The notes beneath the pieces are model-generated. The model had not been told where the DNA came from. It was given only the letters and a program-made list of their open reading frames with translations, and did not search any database. A DNA stretch of 64,000 bases from CAZLNO01 sp964561005 (GTDB taxonomy: Bacteria; Pseudomonadota; Alphaproteobacteria; Kiloniellales; Rhodovibrionaceae), in NCBI GenBank assembly GCA_964561005.1, contig CAZLNO010000001.1, positions 61,235-125,234 on the forward strand. Direction: 5' to 3'. Within the stretch, counting starts at the first letter, position 1. Each line of letters starts with the position of its first letter. A program made the translations under genes and the position numbers. Below, in pieces: positions 35,466 to 42,784 of the stretch.

Positions 35466-35879
35466 TCACAGGTTCGCCTTGCGCACCATGATCAGGATGT
35501 GAGCGGTCTGCTCCGTATCCAGCAGGCGGATGAACCACTGCTCGCCGACGAACTTGGGCCGCCCTGGCCAGTCGAAGCGGTAGGTCCGTCGAAGGTAGCG
35601 CGCCTCGGCCTTGCGCTTCACGCAGGCACCGAGCAGCTTGGCCTCCTCGTAGGCCTTCACCGCCGCCGCCTCGCCCTCGTTCATCAGGGCCTCGATCAGG
35701 TCGTCGTGGACGTCCGGGGAGAGGCAATAGCCGCGCGTCATGTGGACGCTTCCGGGCTCCGGGCTGCCGGAAATGCCGTGCAGGCTCTGTCCCGCCGCCG
35801 GCGGCGGGACGGCCAGGCCCAGCAACAGCATGACGCCCGCAGGGATCAGCAGGGACCGCAATCGACTGGTCGAACGCAT
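35466..35879 (-). CDS. Small secreted protein of unknown function
   Basis: This 137-residue protein has a clear signal peptide (RLRSLLIPAGVMLLLGLAVPPPAAGQ) and a mature part of about 105 residues with cysteines in TRGYCLSPDVHDDL and LLGACVKRKAEARYL. I do not recognise the family. ATG 35879 gives the signal; an upstream ATG at 35927 would add 16 residues. It sits alone between the aldo/keto reductase and the cyclophilin gene. Confidence 0.65.
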   Translation of the reverse strand: MRSTSRLRSLLIPAGVMLLLGLAVPPPAAGQSLHGISGSPEPGSVHMTRGYCLSPDVHDDLIEALMNEGEAAAVKAYEEAKLLGACVKRKAEARYLRRTYRFDWPGRPKFVGEQWFIRLLDTEQTAHILIMVRKANL

Positions 35880-35964
35880 GCGCTCATTGTAGGCGCGATA
35901 CGGCGATGCGGCCATCCGCTGACACACGGATGTGATCGACGCGCGCCGCTTAGTCCTGTTCCCC

Positions 35965-36549
35965 TCAGCCGCCGGCGGGCTCGACCAAGGCGCGCTCGAT
36001 CACCACCGCTTCGGCGGGCACGTCCTTGGGAAAGGGGCCGCCCGCTCCGGTGGGCAGGCTCTCGATCGCCTCCACGGTGTCCATGCCCTCGACGACGCGG
36101 CCGAAGACGGCGTAGCCCCAGCCCCGCCGCGTCTTCGCCTGATGGTTCAGGAAAGCGTTGTCGGCCACGTTGATGAAGAACTGCGCCGTCGCCGAGTGCG
36201 GCTCGGCGGTGCGCGCCATGGCCACCGTGCCGCGGTCGTTGCGCAGCCCGTTGTCGGCCTCGTTGCGAATGGGATCGCCGGTCGGCTTGCGCTGGTAGTC
36301 CGGGGTGTAGCCACCGCCCTGGATCATGAAGCCGCGGATGACCCGGTGAAAGATCGTGCCGTCAAAGAACCCGCTTTCCACGTATTGCAGGAAGTTGGCG
36401 ACCGTCATCGGCGCCTTTTCCCGGTTCAGTTCCATCCGGATATCGCCGTGGCTGGTCTCCAGCCGGACCACCGGCGAGTCCGCCACGGCCGCCGCCGGCC
36501 CCGCCAGCATTCCCAGTACGCAGCACAGCGCCGCCACCAGCTTCTTCAT
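35965..36549 (-). CDS. Periplasmic cyclophilin-type peptidyl-prolyl isomerase
   Basis: The 194-residue protein has a signal (MKKLVAALCCVLGMLAGPAAA) and the cyclophilin fold, with TIFHRVIRGFMIQGGGY, ATAQFFINVADNAFLNH and GWGYAVFGRVVEGMD, including the catalytic arginine in FHRVI. It catalyses proline cis-trans isomerisation during folding of exported proteins, like PpiA. ATG 36549 starts the signal directly; the frame extends to 36621 without purpose. Confidence 0.93.
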   Translation of the reverse strand: MKKLVAALCCVLGMLAGPAAAVADSPVVRLETSHGDIRMELNREKAPMTVANFLQYVESGFFDGTIFHRVIRGFMIQGGGYTPDYQRKPTGDPIRNEADNGLRNDRGTVAMARTAEPHSATAQFFINVADNAFLNHQAKTRRGWGYAVFGRVVEGMDTVEAIESLPTGAGGPFPKDVPAEAVVIERALVEPAGG

Positions 36550-36674
36550 CCGCCTTCTCCCTGAGATGTCCGGCCGACTCGCCCTCGCGGCCGGGAAGTC
36601 TAGGCCCGGCGACCGTGGCACGCCAGCCGTTTTCCGCCACGGTCCGTCCCGTTGTCGCGGGCGCCGACGGCGGT

Positions 36675-37376
36675 TCAGTCGTCGTGAAAGGTGGCCCAGT
36701 CGTCCAGCGGCGCGCGCTCGGTCTCAAGCGTGTTCTCGGGCGCTCCGGGATCGGGGTGGCCCAGCGCGATGCCGCACAGCAGCACCTCTTCCTCGGGGAT
36801 GCCGAGCGCCCGCCGCACCGTGGCGTGGACCCTGTGCCAGGCCGCCTGCGGGCAGCTTTCCAGGCCGTGCGCACGCGCCAGCAGCATGACATGCCCAATG
36901 AAGATGCCGGCGTCGATCCAGCTTCCCGTCGCCAGCCGCCGGTCCACCGTCACCAACAACCCGACCGGGGCGTCGAAGAACATGAAGTTGCGCTCGAACT
37001 GCTGCTGACGCGCCGGCATGTCGTCCCGGTGGATGCCCAGCAGGCCATAGAGGTCGAAGCCGACCTTGCGCCGCCGGCCGCGATAGGGCTCGAACCACTC
37101 CTCCGGATAGTAGCGGTACTCCGGCGTATCGCCGCCGGCGCGGATGGCCGCCAGCGCCGCCTCCACCACGCGCTGCCGCGCCGGCCCGGTCACCGCATGC
37201 ACCCGCCAGGGCTGCATGTTCGCGCCACTGGGCGCCCGGCCGGCCACCTCCAGGATGCGGCGCACGACGCACTCCGGCACCGGGTCGGGCCGGAAGCGCC
37301 GGATCGAGCGCCGTCCCAGGGCCAGGCGCTCCACCTCCGCCAGGGCATCGGACCCGACCGCCGCGTCTTCCGGCAT
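36675..37376 (-). CDS. Nitroreductase family oxidoreductase
   Basis: The 233-residue FMN-dependent nitroreductase has the N-terminal RRSIRRFRPDPVPECVVRRI, the FMN-binding RAPSGANMQPWRVHAVTG and SWIDAGIFIGHVMLLARAHG with the C-terminal CGIALGHPDP. It resembles the BluB/NfnB-type group that reduces nitro compounds or quinones with NAD(P)H. ATG 37376 is chosen because GGGAGG precedes it closely; an in-frame start at 37403 is weaker. The MaoC gene stops 69 bases upstream on the same strand, so an operon is plausible. Confidence 0.88.
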   Translation of the reverse strand: MPEDAAVGSDALAEVERLALGRRSIRRFRPDPVPECVVRRILEVAGRAPSGANMQPWRVHAVTGPARQRVVEAALAAIRAGGDTPEYRYYPEEWFEPYRGRRRKVGFDLYGLLGIHRDDMPARQQQFERNFMFFDAPVGLLVTVDRRLATGSWIDAGIFIGHVMLLARAHGLESCPQAAWHRVHATVRRALGIPEEEVLLCGIALGHPDPGAPENTLETERAPLDDWATFHDD

Positions 37377-37445
37377 TACGCCCTCCCGTTCCCGCCCGCT
37401 CATTCCGGCCCCGATCAGCTTGCGCCGATCGCCGCCGCCGGCGTG

Positions 37446-37922
37446 TCACCCGGCCCCGCGATCGCCCGTGCCGGCCCCTGCTCGGCGGCGGACCATGATG
37501 TCCATCCGGCCTTCCTGCACGATCGTGCCATCCTGTGTACACAGGCGGATTCGTCTCTGCACGATGCCCCGGTCGCCGGCACGGGTCAGGCGCTTGCCGG
37601 CGATTTCCAGTTCGGCGTGCACCGTGTCGCCAATCCGGATCGGCGCCGTGAAGCGCCAGCCGTCGATGCCCAGCAGCGCGATCGCCGTGCCATCGAAGGT
37701 TCCCAGGCGGTTCAGCAGCCCGGTCGCCACGGCAATACCATAGGCACCGTGGGCGATGCGCTCGCCGAAGGCGGTCTCGCGCGCGAACTCGGCGTCGGTG
37801 TGCAGCGGGTTCCAGTCGCCGGACAGCATGGCGAAGAGCGTCACGTCGGCCTCGGTCACCGTGCGGCCGGGGCTGCGGAACACCTGCCCGACCTCGACGT
37901 CCTCGTAGAACAGCGCGCTCAT
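37446..37922 (-). CDS. MaoC-like dehydratase
   Basis: The 158-residue hot-dog protein has TEADVTLFAMLSGDWNPLHT (23-42) with the Asp/His pair of the hydratase-2 motif, followed by AHGAYGIAVATGLL. MaoC-type enzymes hydrate trans-2-enoyl-CoA to (R)-3-hydroxyacyl-CoA. Its ATG overlaps the stop of the PaaK-like ligase (ATGA). It is most likely the hydration step for the acyl-CoA made by the neighbouring ligase and acyl-CoA dehydrogenase. Confidence 0.9.
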   Translation of the reverse strand: MSALFYEDVEVGQVFRSPGRTVTEADVTLFAMLSGDWNPLHTDAEFARETAFGERIAHGAYGIAVATGLLNRLGTFDGTAIALLGIDGWRFTAPIRIGDTVHAELEIAGKRLTRAGDRGIVQRRIRLCTQDGTIVQEGRMDIMVRRRAGAGTGDRGAG

Positions 37923-39253
37923 CCGTCCGACTCCGCGCGCTGGATGCGCCGGGCCTTGTGGGTGCTGCGCGGCAGGCTGCCGGGCGGCTCCGCCCGCACC
38001 TGGGCGCGCACCTGCAGGCGCTGGCGCAGCGCGAAGGCCAGCCGCTCGCCCAGATCCGGCGGCGCCTCGGCCGTGCGCTCAACCCGCACTTTGAGGCCGC
38101 TGAGGAAGCCGGTCGCCGGGTCGCGCACGTCGTCGTCCAGCACGATCAGGTACTCGCCGGTGGTGCCCGGCATCTCCCGCACCACCTGCTCCACCGCCGT
38201 GGGAAAGACGTTGACGCCGCGCACCACCAGCATGTCGTCGGCCCGGCCGCGCACCCCGCCGGGCAGGCGCGCGTGCGTGCGCCCGCAGGCGCAGGGCGCG
38301 CTGTCGCGCACCACCACGTCGCCGGTCCACCAGCGCACCAGCGGAAAGGCCTCCTTGTCCAGGTGGGTCAGCACCAGCACGCCGGGCGTGCCGTCGGGCA
38401 CCGGCTGCTCGCTCTCCGGGTCCAGCACCTCCGCGCAGGCGAAGTCCTCGGCCAGGTGCGCGCCGGCCTGGGCCTCGCACTCCCAGGCGATGGGCTGGAA
38501 CTCCAGGCTGCCGTAACCGTCGTAGGCCCTGGCGTCCCAAAGCGACTCGATCCGCGCGCGCGTCGCCGGCACGCCCGCCCCCGGCTCGCCGCCCAGCATG
38601 ATTCGCCGCAGCGCGGTCGCGCGGGGGTCGACGCCCAGGCGCCCGGCCACCTCGGCCAGGTGCGCCATGAACGACGGCGTGGCGCAGACGGCGGTGGTGC
38701 CGAAGTCCAGCATGGTGCGAATCTGACGCTCGGACTCGCCGCTGCCGGCGGGGATGCAGGTGGCGCCGAGGCGCTGATAGGCGGCCAGCGCGCCCAGCCC
38801 GCCGACGAACCAGGACAGCGTGAACAGGCACTGGAAGACGTCGCCCGGCCGCACCCCCTGGCTGTAGGCCATGCGCGCGTAGAGGTCGGTCCAGCGCTCC
38901 AGGTCGGCCGCCGTCCAGCCGTTGGGCGTCGGTCGCCCGGTGGTGCCGGAGGAGAAGTGCACCCGGTTGATGCGCTCGGGCGCCACGGCGGCGAAGTCGC
39001 CCCAGGGCGGCGCCGCCTCGATGCTGGCGGCGAAGTCGGCCTTGCGGGTGAGCGGGAGGTGGCGCAGCGCCTCGGGCGAGGCGGCGTCGCCCGGCTCGAA
39101 GCCGACCTCGTCGAACAGCTTGCGGTAGGAGGCACTGTGCCGGGCCACATAGGCGAGCTGCGCGGCCAGCCGCTCCCGCTGGCACGCGGCCAGGCGGTCG
39201 CGCGACCAGGTCTCTCGGGCGTCCCAGACCTCCGCGCTCTCCGGCCTCGCCAT
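37919..39253 (-). CDS. PaaK-like (phenylacetate-type) AMP-forming acyl-CoA ligase
   Basis: The 444-residue ANL-superfamily protein has the P-loop FSSGTTGRPTPNGWT, YDGYGSLEFQPIAWECEA, the hinge-region CACGRTHARLPG and RADDMLVVRGVNVFPTAVEQ. These are PaaK-type features, and the length of about 430-445 residues fits. It forms an acyl- or aryl-CoA from a carboxylic acid and ATP. ATG 39253 is the natural start. It is between the TetR regulator (8-base gap) and MaoC (ATGA overlap), so it belongs to the acyl-CoA dehydrogenase-TetR-ligase-MaoC operon. Confidence 0.88.
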   Translation of the reverse strand: MARPESAEVWDARETWSRDRLAACQRERLAAQLAYVARHSASYRKLFDEVGFEPGDAASPEALRHLPLTRKADFAASIEAAPPWGDFAAVAPERINRVHFSSGTTGRPTPNGWTAADLERWTDLYARMAYSQGVRPGDVFQCLFTLSWFVGGLGALAAYQRLGATCIPAGSGESERQIRTMLDFGTTAVCATPSFMAHLAEVAGRLGVDPRATALRRIMLGGEPGAGVPATRARIESLWDARAYDGYGSLEFQPIAWECEAQAGAHLAEDFACAEVLDPESEQPVPDGTPGVLVLTHLDKEAFPLVRWWTGDVVVRDSAPCACGRTHARLPGGVRGRADDMLVVRGVNVFPTAVEQVVREMPGTTGEYLIVLDDDVRDPATGFLSGLKVRVERTAEAPPDLGERLAFALRQRLQVRAQVRAEPPGSLPRSTHKARRIQRAESDG

Positions 39254-39261
39254 CGCGGTCC

Positions 39262-39909
39262 TCACCCGGCCCGCAGCCCGTCCACCAGATAAGCGGTGAA
39301 CTCGGCGGCGATGGCCTCGCGGTCGGCCTCGCTCTCGCCGTCGCGCGGGCGGTACCACACGGTGATCCAGTTCAGCGCGCCGAGCAGGGCCTTCGCCACC
39401 AGGCGGGGCGCGCAGGGCCGCAGCTCGCCGGCGGCGACGCCCTCGTCGAGGACGCGGATAAAGGCCTCCTCGTAGGTCCGGCGCATGTCGATGACCTCGC
39501 GCAGCCGCTCGCGCTGACGCGCGGTGGTGCTGCCGACCAGGTGCATCTCCACGCCCTGCACCGAGACGCGCTGGTAGGGAAGCTGCGTCATCATCAGCAT
39601 GGCATGGGCGTGCACCATCCGCCGCAGGCGCGCCAGCGGCCCCTCCGGGCCGTCCAGCAGCGGCCGGACGCCCTCCAGGTTCTGTTCCAGCGCACGCTTG
39701 TGCACGTCGAAGAACAGGTCGGCCTTGCTGCGGTAGTAGTGGTACACCCGACCCTTGGTGGCGCCCAGCGCGCGGGCCACGTCGTCGATCGAGGTGGCGC
39801 TGTAGCCGTGCAGCATGAACATCTCGGCCGCGGCGTCCATGATCGCCGCGCGCCCCGTCTGGCCCCGCGCGGCCGTCTCCGTCGCCGCCTCGTGCTGCCG
39901 CGTCGCCAT
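39262..39909 (-). CDS. TetR/AcrR family regulator
   Basis: The 215-residue protein has an N-terminal HTH (AAEMFMLHGYSATSIDDVAR, then ALGATKGRVYHYYRSKADLF) and a C-terminal helical ligand domain. Its ATG overlaps the acyl-CoA dehydrogenase stop by one base (TGATG), so it is translated with the genes it probably represses. TetR proteins in such operons usually sense an acyl- or aryl-CoA. The palindrome at 41138-41148 in the divergent promoter region is a candidate operator. Confidence 0.92.
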   Translation of the reverse strand: MATRQHEAATETAARGQTGRAAIMDAAAEMFMLHGYSATSIDDVARALGATKGRVYHYYRSKADLFFDVHKRALEQNLEGVRPLLDGPEGPLARLRRMVHAHAMLMMTQLPYQRVSVQGVEMHLVGSTTARQRERLREVIDMRRTYEEAFIRVLDEGVAAGELRPCAPRLVAKALLGALNWITVWYRPRDGESEADREAIAAEFTAYLVDGLRAG

Positions 39910-41087
39910 CACGCCTTCCCCCCGGCCGCCGTCGCCGCCTCCGCTTCCGCCTGAATCGCCCGGGCCAGCAGCAGGCGCTGGATCTCCGAGGTGCCCTCGT
40001 AGATCTCCGTGATGCGCTGATCCCGATAGTAGCGCTCCACCGGCGTGGGCTTGACGTAGCCGATACCGCCGTGGACCTGCAGCGCCGCGTCGACCGCGCG
40101 ATGCGCCACCTCGCTGGCGTGCAGCTTGGCCATCGCGCCGGGGGTCGCGACGTCCTCGCCGTCGTCGTAGGCGCGCGCCGCCTCGTAGACCATCATCCGG
40201 CCGGCCGAGATCTCCGTCGCCATGTCCGCCAGCTTGAAGCCGAGCGCCTGGTGCTCGATCAGCCTGTGGCCAAAGGTGCGGCGCCGGATCGCATGGTCGC
40301 GCGCGGCTTGGTAGGCGCCCAGCGCGATCCCTGTGGCCTGCGCGGCCACGGTGATCCGCCCGACGTTCAGCGTCTCCAGCGCCAGGCGCAGGCCGCGCCC
40401 GCGCACGCCCAGGAGGGCGCCGCCCGGCACCCAGGTATCGAGCTTGAGGTTGCTGGTCAGCGTGCCCCGGATGCCCATCTTGTCCTCGTAGCGGTCGATG
40501 GTAACGCCCTCGGCCGTCTTGTCGACCATGAAGGCGGTGATGCCGCGCGAGCCGGCCTCCGGGTCGCTGCGCGCGAAGACGATGTAGTGGCGCGCGACGC
40601 CGCCGTTGCCCAGCCAGCACTTCTCCCCGCGCAACCGCCAGCCGCCGTCCGCCGGCGTGGCGGTGGCCGTGATGGCCGCCGGATCGGAGCCGGCGCCCTG
40701 CTCGCTCAGCGCGAAGCACACCGCCTCGCCCTGCACGACGCCGCGCAAATAGCGCTCGTTCTGTTCCGCGGTCCCGGCCCGCACGATGGGGAAAACGCCG
40801 AGCTGCTGCGCGGCGATGATGGCCGCGGTGGATGCGCAGTCCTGGGCGATCCGCTCCGCCACGGCGCAGAGCGCGGTCAGCGAGGCCCCGGCGCCGCCGT
40901 GGGCCTCGGGCAGGAACATGCCCAGCAGGCCCTCGCGCCGCATGACCTCGACGTGCTCGTGGGGATAGCGCTGCTCGCGGTCCAGCTCGGCGGCCAACGG
41001 CGCGAAGTGATCGCGGCTCAGCCGGTCCGCCAGATCGCGCCATTGCTGGTCGGCGTCGTTCAGCCTTGGGGACCAAATGACGGACAT
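39909..41087 (-). CDS. Acyl-CoA dehydrogenase (first copy)
   Basis: The 392-residue flavoenzyme has FALSEQGAGSDPAAITATAT, ITAFMVDKTAEGVTIDRYED, MGIRGTLTSNLKLD and the C-terminal VHGGIGYVKPTPVERYYRD and EIYEGTSEIQRLLLAR, where the glutamate of YEGTS is the usual catalytic base position. It desaturates an acyl-CoA at C2-C3 using FAD and ETF. ATG 41087 (MSVIWSPRLND) follows a GAGG; the frame to 41132 is upstream noise. It is the first gene of the TetR-containing operon. Confidence 0.93.
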   Translation of the reverse strand: MSVIWSPRLNDADQQWRDLADRLSRDHFAPLAAELDREQRYPHEHVEVMRREGLLGMFLPEAHGGAGASLTALCAVAERIAQDCASTAAIIAAQQLGVFPIVRAGTAEQNERYLRGVVQGEAVCFALSEQGAGSDPAAITATATPADGGWRLRGEKCWLGNGGVARHYIVFARSDPEAGSRGITAFMVDKTAEGVTIDRYEDKMGIRGTLTSNLKLDTWVPGGALLGVRGRGLRLALETLNVGRITVAAQATGIALGAYQAARDHAIRRRTFGHRLIEHQALGFKLADMATEISAGRMMVYEAARAYDDGEDVATPGAMAKLHASEVAHRAVDAALQVHGGIGYVKPTPVERYYRDQRITEIYEGTSEIQRLLLARAIQAEAEAATAAGGKA

Positions 41088-41137
41088 GGCATCCTCGCCG
41101 TGATGCGTGGCCCGGCGCGGCGCGCCTTGCATTAAAC

Positions 41138-41148
41138 CTACTGAGTAG
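41138..41148. promoter_or_regulatory. Candidate TetR operator between divergent promoters
   Basis: CTACTGAGTAG is a perfect odd-centred inverted repeat (CTACT-G-AGTAG) in an AT-rich patch of the otherwise GC-rich intergenic region. It lies about 50 bases upstream of the acyl-CoA dehydrogenase start and 63 bases upstream of the DUF35 gene. The position fits an operator for the TetR protein encoded in the operon. Confidence 0.5.
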
Positions 41149-41210
41149 TATGATGCGCGTCAACACGATCACGGAGTTGCCGCGGACCTGTTCGAGGGGA
41201 GAGCGAACCC

Positions 41211-41606
41211 ATGACCAACTCCCAACCCGACGCCTTCGCGGGCGACGGCCCGGAGGCCACCTTTCGCGCCTATCTGCGTGACGGCCGTTTCATGATCCAG
41301 CGCAGCCGCGGCACTGGCGCCTACGTCTTCTATCCCCGCCTGCTCGCGCCCGGCACCGGCGAGAGCGACCTGGAGTGGGTCGAAGCCTCGGGGCGGGGTA
41401 CGGTCTATTCGACCACGGTGGTGCGCCAGCGCCCCGAGAAGGGCGGCGACTACAACGTCGCCCTGATCGACCTGGCGGAGGGCCCGCGGATGATGAGCCG
41501 CGTCGAGGGCATCGCCCCCGAGGACGTGCGCATCGGCATGGCCGTGCAGGCACGCGTCACCGAAATCGACGGCGAGCCGGCGGTGGTCTTCGGCCCCGCC
41601 TCCTGA
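41211..41606 (+). CDS. DUF35/OB-fold partner protein lacking zinc-ribbon cysteines
   Basis: The 131-residue protein has the DUF35 OB-fold pattern: ATFRAYLRDGRFMIQRSR, VFYPRLLAPGTG, LEWVEASGRGTVYSTTVV and EPAVVFGPAS. DUF35 proteins form complexes with thiolase-like enzymes and usually carry a rubredoxin-like CxxC...CxxC zinc ribbon; here those positions read RSRGTG and no cysteine is present in the protein. It is 26 bases upstream of the thiolase-like gene and surely its partner. The acyl-CoA specificity is unknown. Confidence 0.85.
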   Translation: MTNSQPDAFAGDGPEATFRAYLRDGRFMIQRSRGTGAYVFYPRLLAPGTGESDLEWVEASGRGTVYSTTVVRQRPEKGGDYNVALIDLAEGPRMMSRVEGIAPEDVRIGMAVQARVTEIDGEPAVVFGPAS

Positions 41607-41632
41607 GCCCCGGACAGGAAAGGACACGCGAC

Positions 41633-42784
41633 ATGGCGCACGAACTTCGCGGCAAGGCGGCGGTCGTCGGGGTCGGCCACGGCGGCCTGGGCGAGGCCCC
41701 GGGCCGCAACGCCCTGGAGATCCTGGCCGAGGCGACGCACAACGCGCTGGCCGACGCCGGGCTGAAGCTGTCGGATGTGGACGGGCTGTTCACCGGCTCG
41801 GCCTTCCACTTCATGCCGACTCTCAGCATCGGCGAGTATCTCGGGATAAATCCGAGATTTTCCGACGGGAGCATGATCGGCGGCTCGTCCTTCGTGGCGC
41901 ACACGCTGAACGCGGCGTTGGCGCTCAACGCCGGGCTCTGCGACGTGGCGCTGATCTGCTATGGCAGCAACCAGCGCACCGCCGGCGGGCGCCTGGCAAC
42001 GATGTCGGAGTCGCAGCCGCACGAGGCGCCCTACAAGCCGCGCTACCCCATCAGCGCCTACGCGCTCGCCGCCGCCCGCCACATGCATCAGTACGGCACG
42101 ACGCGGGAACATCTGGCCGAGGTGGCGCTGGCCGCCCGCCGGTGGGCGCGGATGAACCCCGAGGCCTTCGCGCGCGACCCGCTGACCCTGGAGGAGGTGC
42201 TGAACGCCCGCATGATTTCCGATCCGCTGACCAAGCTGGACTGCTGCCTGGTCACCGACGGCGGCGCGGCGGCGATCCTGGTGCGCGGCGAGCGGGCCAA
42301 GGACTTCCCGCACAAGCCGGTCTATCTCCTGGGCGCGGGTCACGCGCACTGGCACCGCCAGATCTCCGCCATGCCGGACCTGACAGTCACCGCCGCCTCG
42401 CAGTCCGGCCCGCAGGCCTTCGCGATGGCCGGCGTCGGGCCGGCGGACGTCGACGTGGCGGAGCTCTACGACGCCTTCACCATCAACACCATCCTCTTCC
42501 TGGAGGACCTGGGCTTCTGCCCCAAGGGGGAAGGCGGACGCTTCGTCGCCGACGGCGGCATCGCGCCGGGCGGGCGCTTTCCGGTCAACACCAACGGCGG
42601 CGGGCTGTCCTGCGTGCATCCCGGCATGTACGGGCTGTTCACCGTCATCGAGGCGGTGCGCCAGCTTCGCGGCGCCTGCGGCCAGCGGCAGGTTGCGAAC
42701 GCCGAGGTCGCCCTCGCCCACGGCAACGGCGGCACGCTGTCCAGCCAGGTCACCAGCGTCTTCGGGACCGGGGCGACGCTTTAG
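41633..42784 (+). CDS. Thiolase-like protein (SCP-x / Ltp type) without nucleophile Cys
   Basis: The 383-residue thiolase-fold protein contains LGINPRFSDGSMIGGSSFVA, where catalytic thiolases have CAS-G but only Gly/Ser are found here, then CYGSNQRTAGG, VDVAELYDAFTINTILFLED, NTNGGGLSCVHPGMYGLFTV and HGNGGTLSS. This is the non-classical thiolase/lipid-transfer type that pairs with DUF35 proteins and includes retro-aldolases such as Ltp2. A Claisen thiolysis is therefore doubtful. It ends with a four-base overlap of convergent stop codons with the acyl-CoA synthetase gene. Confidence 0.87.
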   Translation: MAHELRGKAAVVGVGHGGLGEAPGRNALEILAEATHNALADAGLKLSDVDGLFTGSAFHFMPTLSIGEYLGINPRFSDGSMIGGSSFVAHTLNAALALNAGLCDVALICYGSNQRTAGGRLATMSESQPHEAPYKPRYPISAYALAAARHMHQYGTTREHLAEVALAARRWARMNPEAFARDPLTLEEVLNARMISDPLTKLDCCLVTDGGAAAILVRGERAKDFPHKPVYLLGAGHAHWHRQISAMPDLTVTAASQSGPQAFAMAGVGPADVDVAELYDAFTINTILFLEDLGFCPKGEGGRFVADGGIAPGGRFPVNTNGGGLSCVHPGMYGLFTVIEAVRQLRGACGQRQVANAEVALAHGNGGTLSSQVTSVFGTGATL

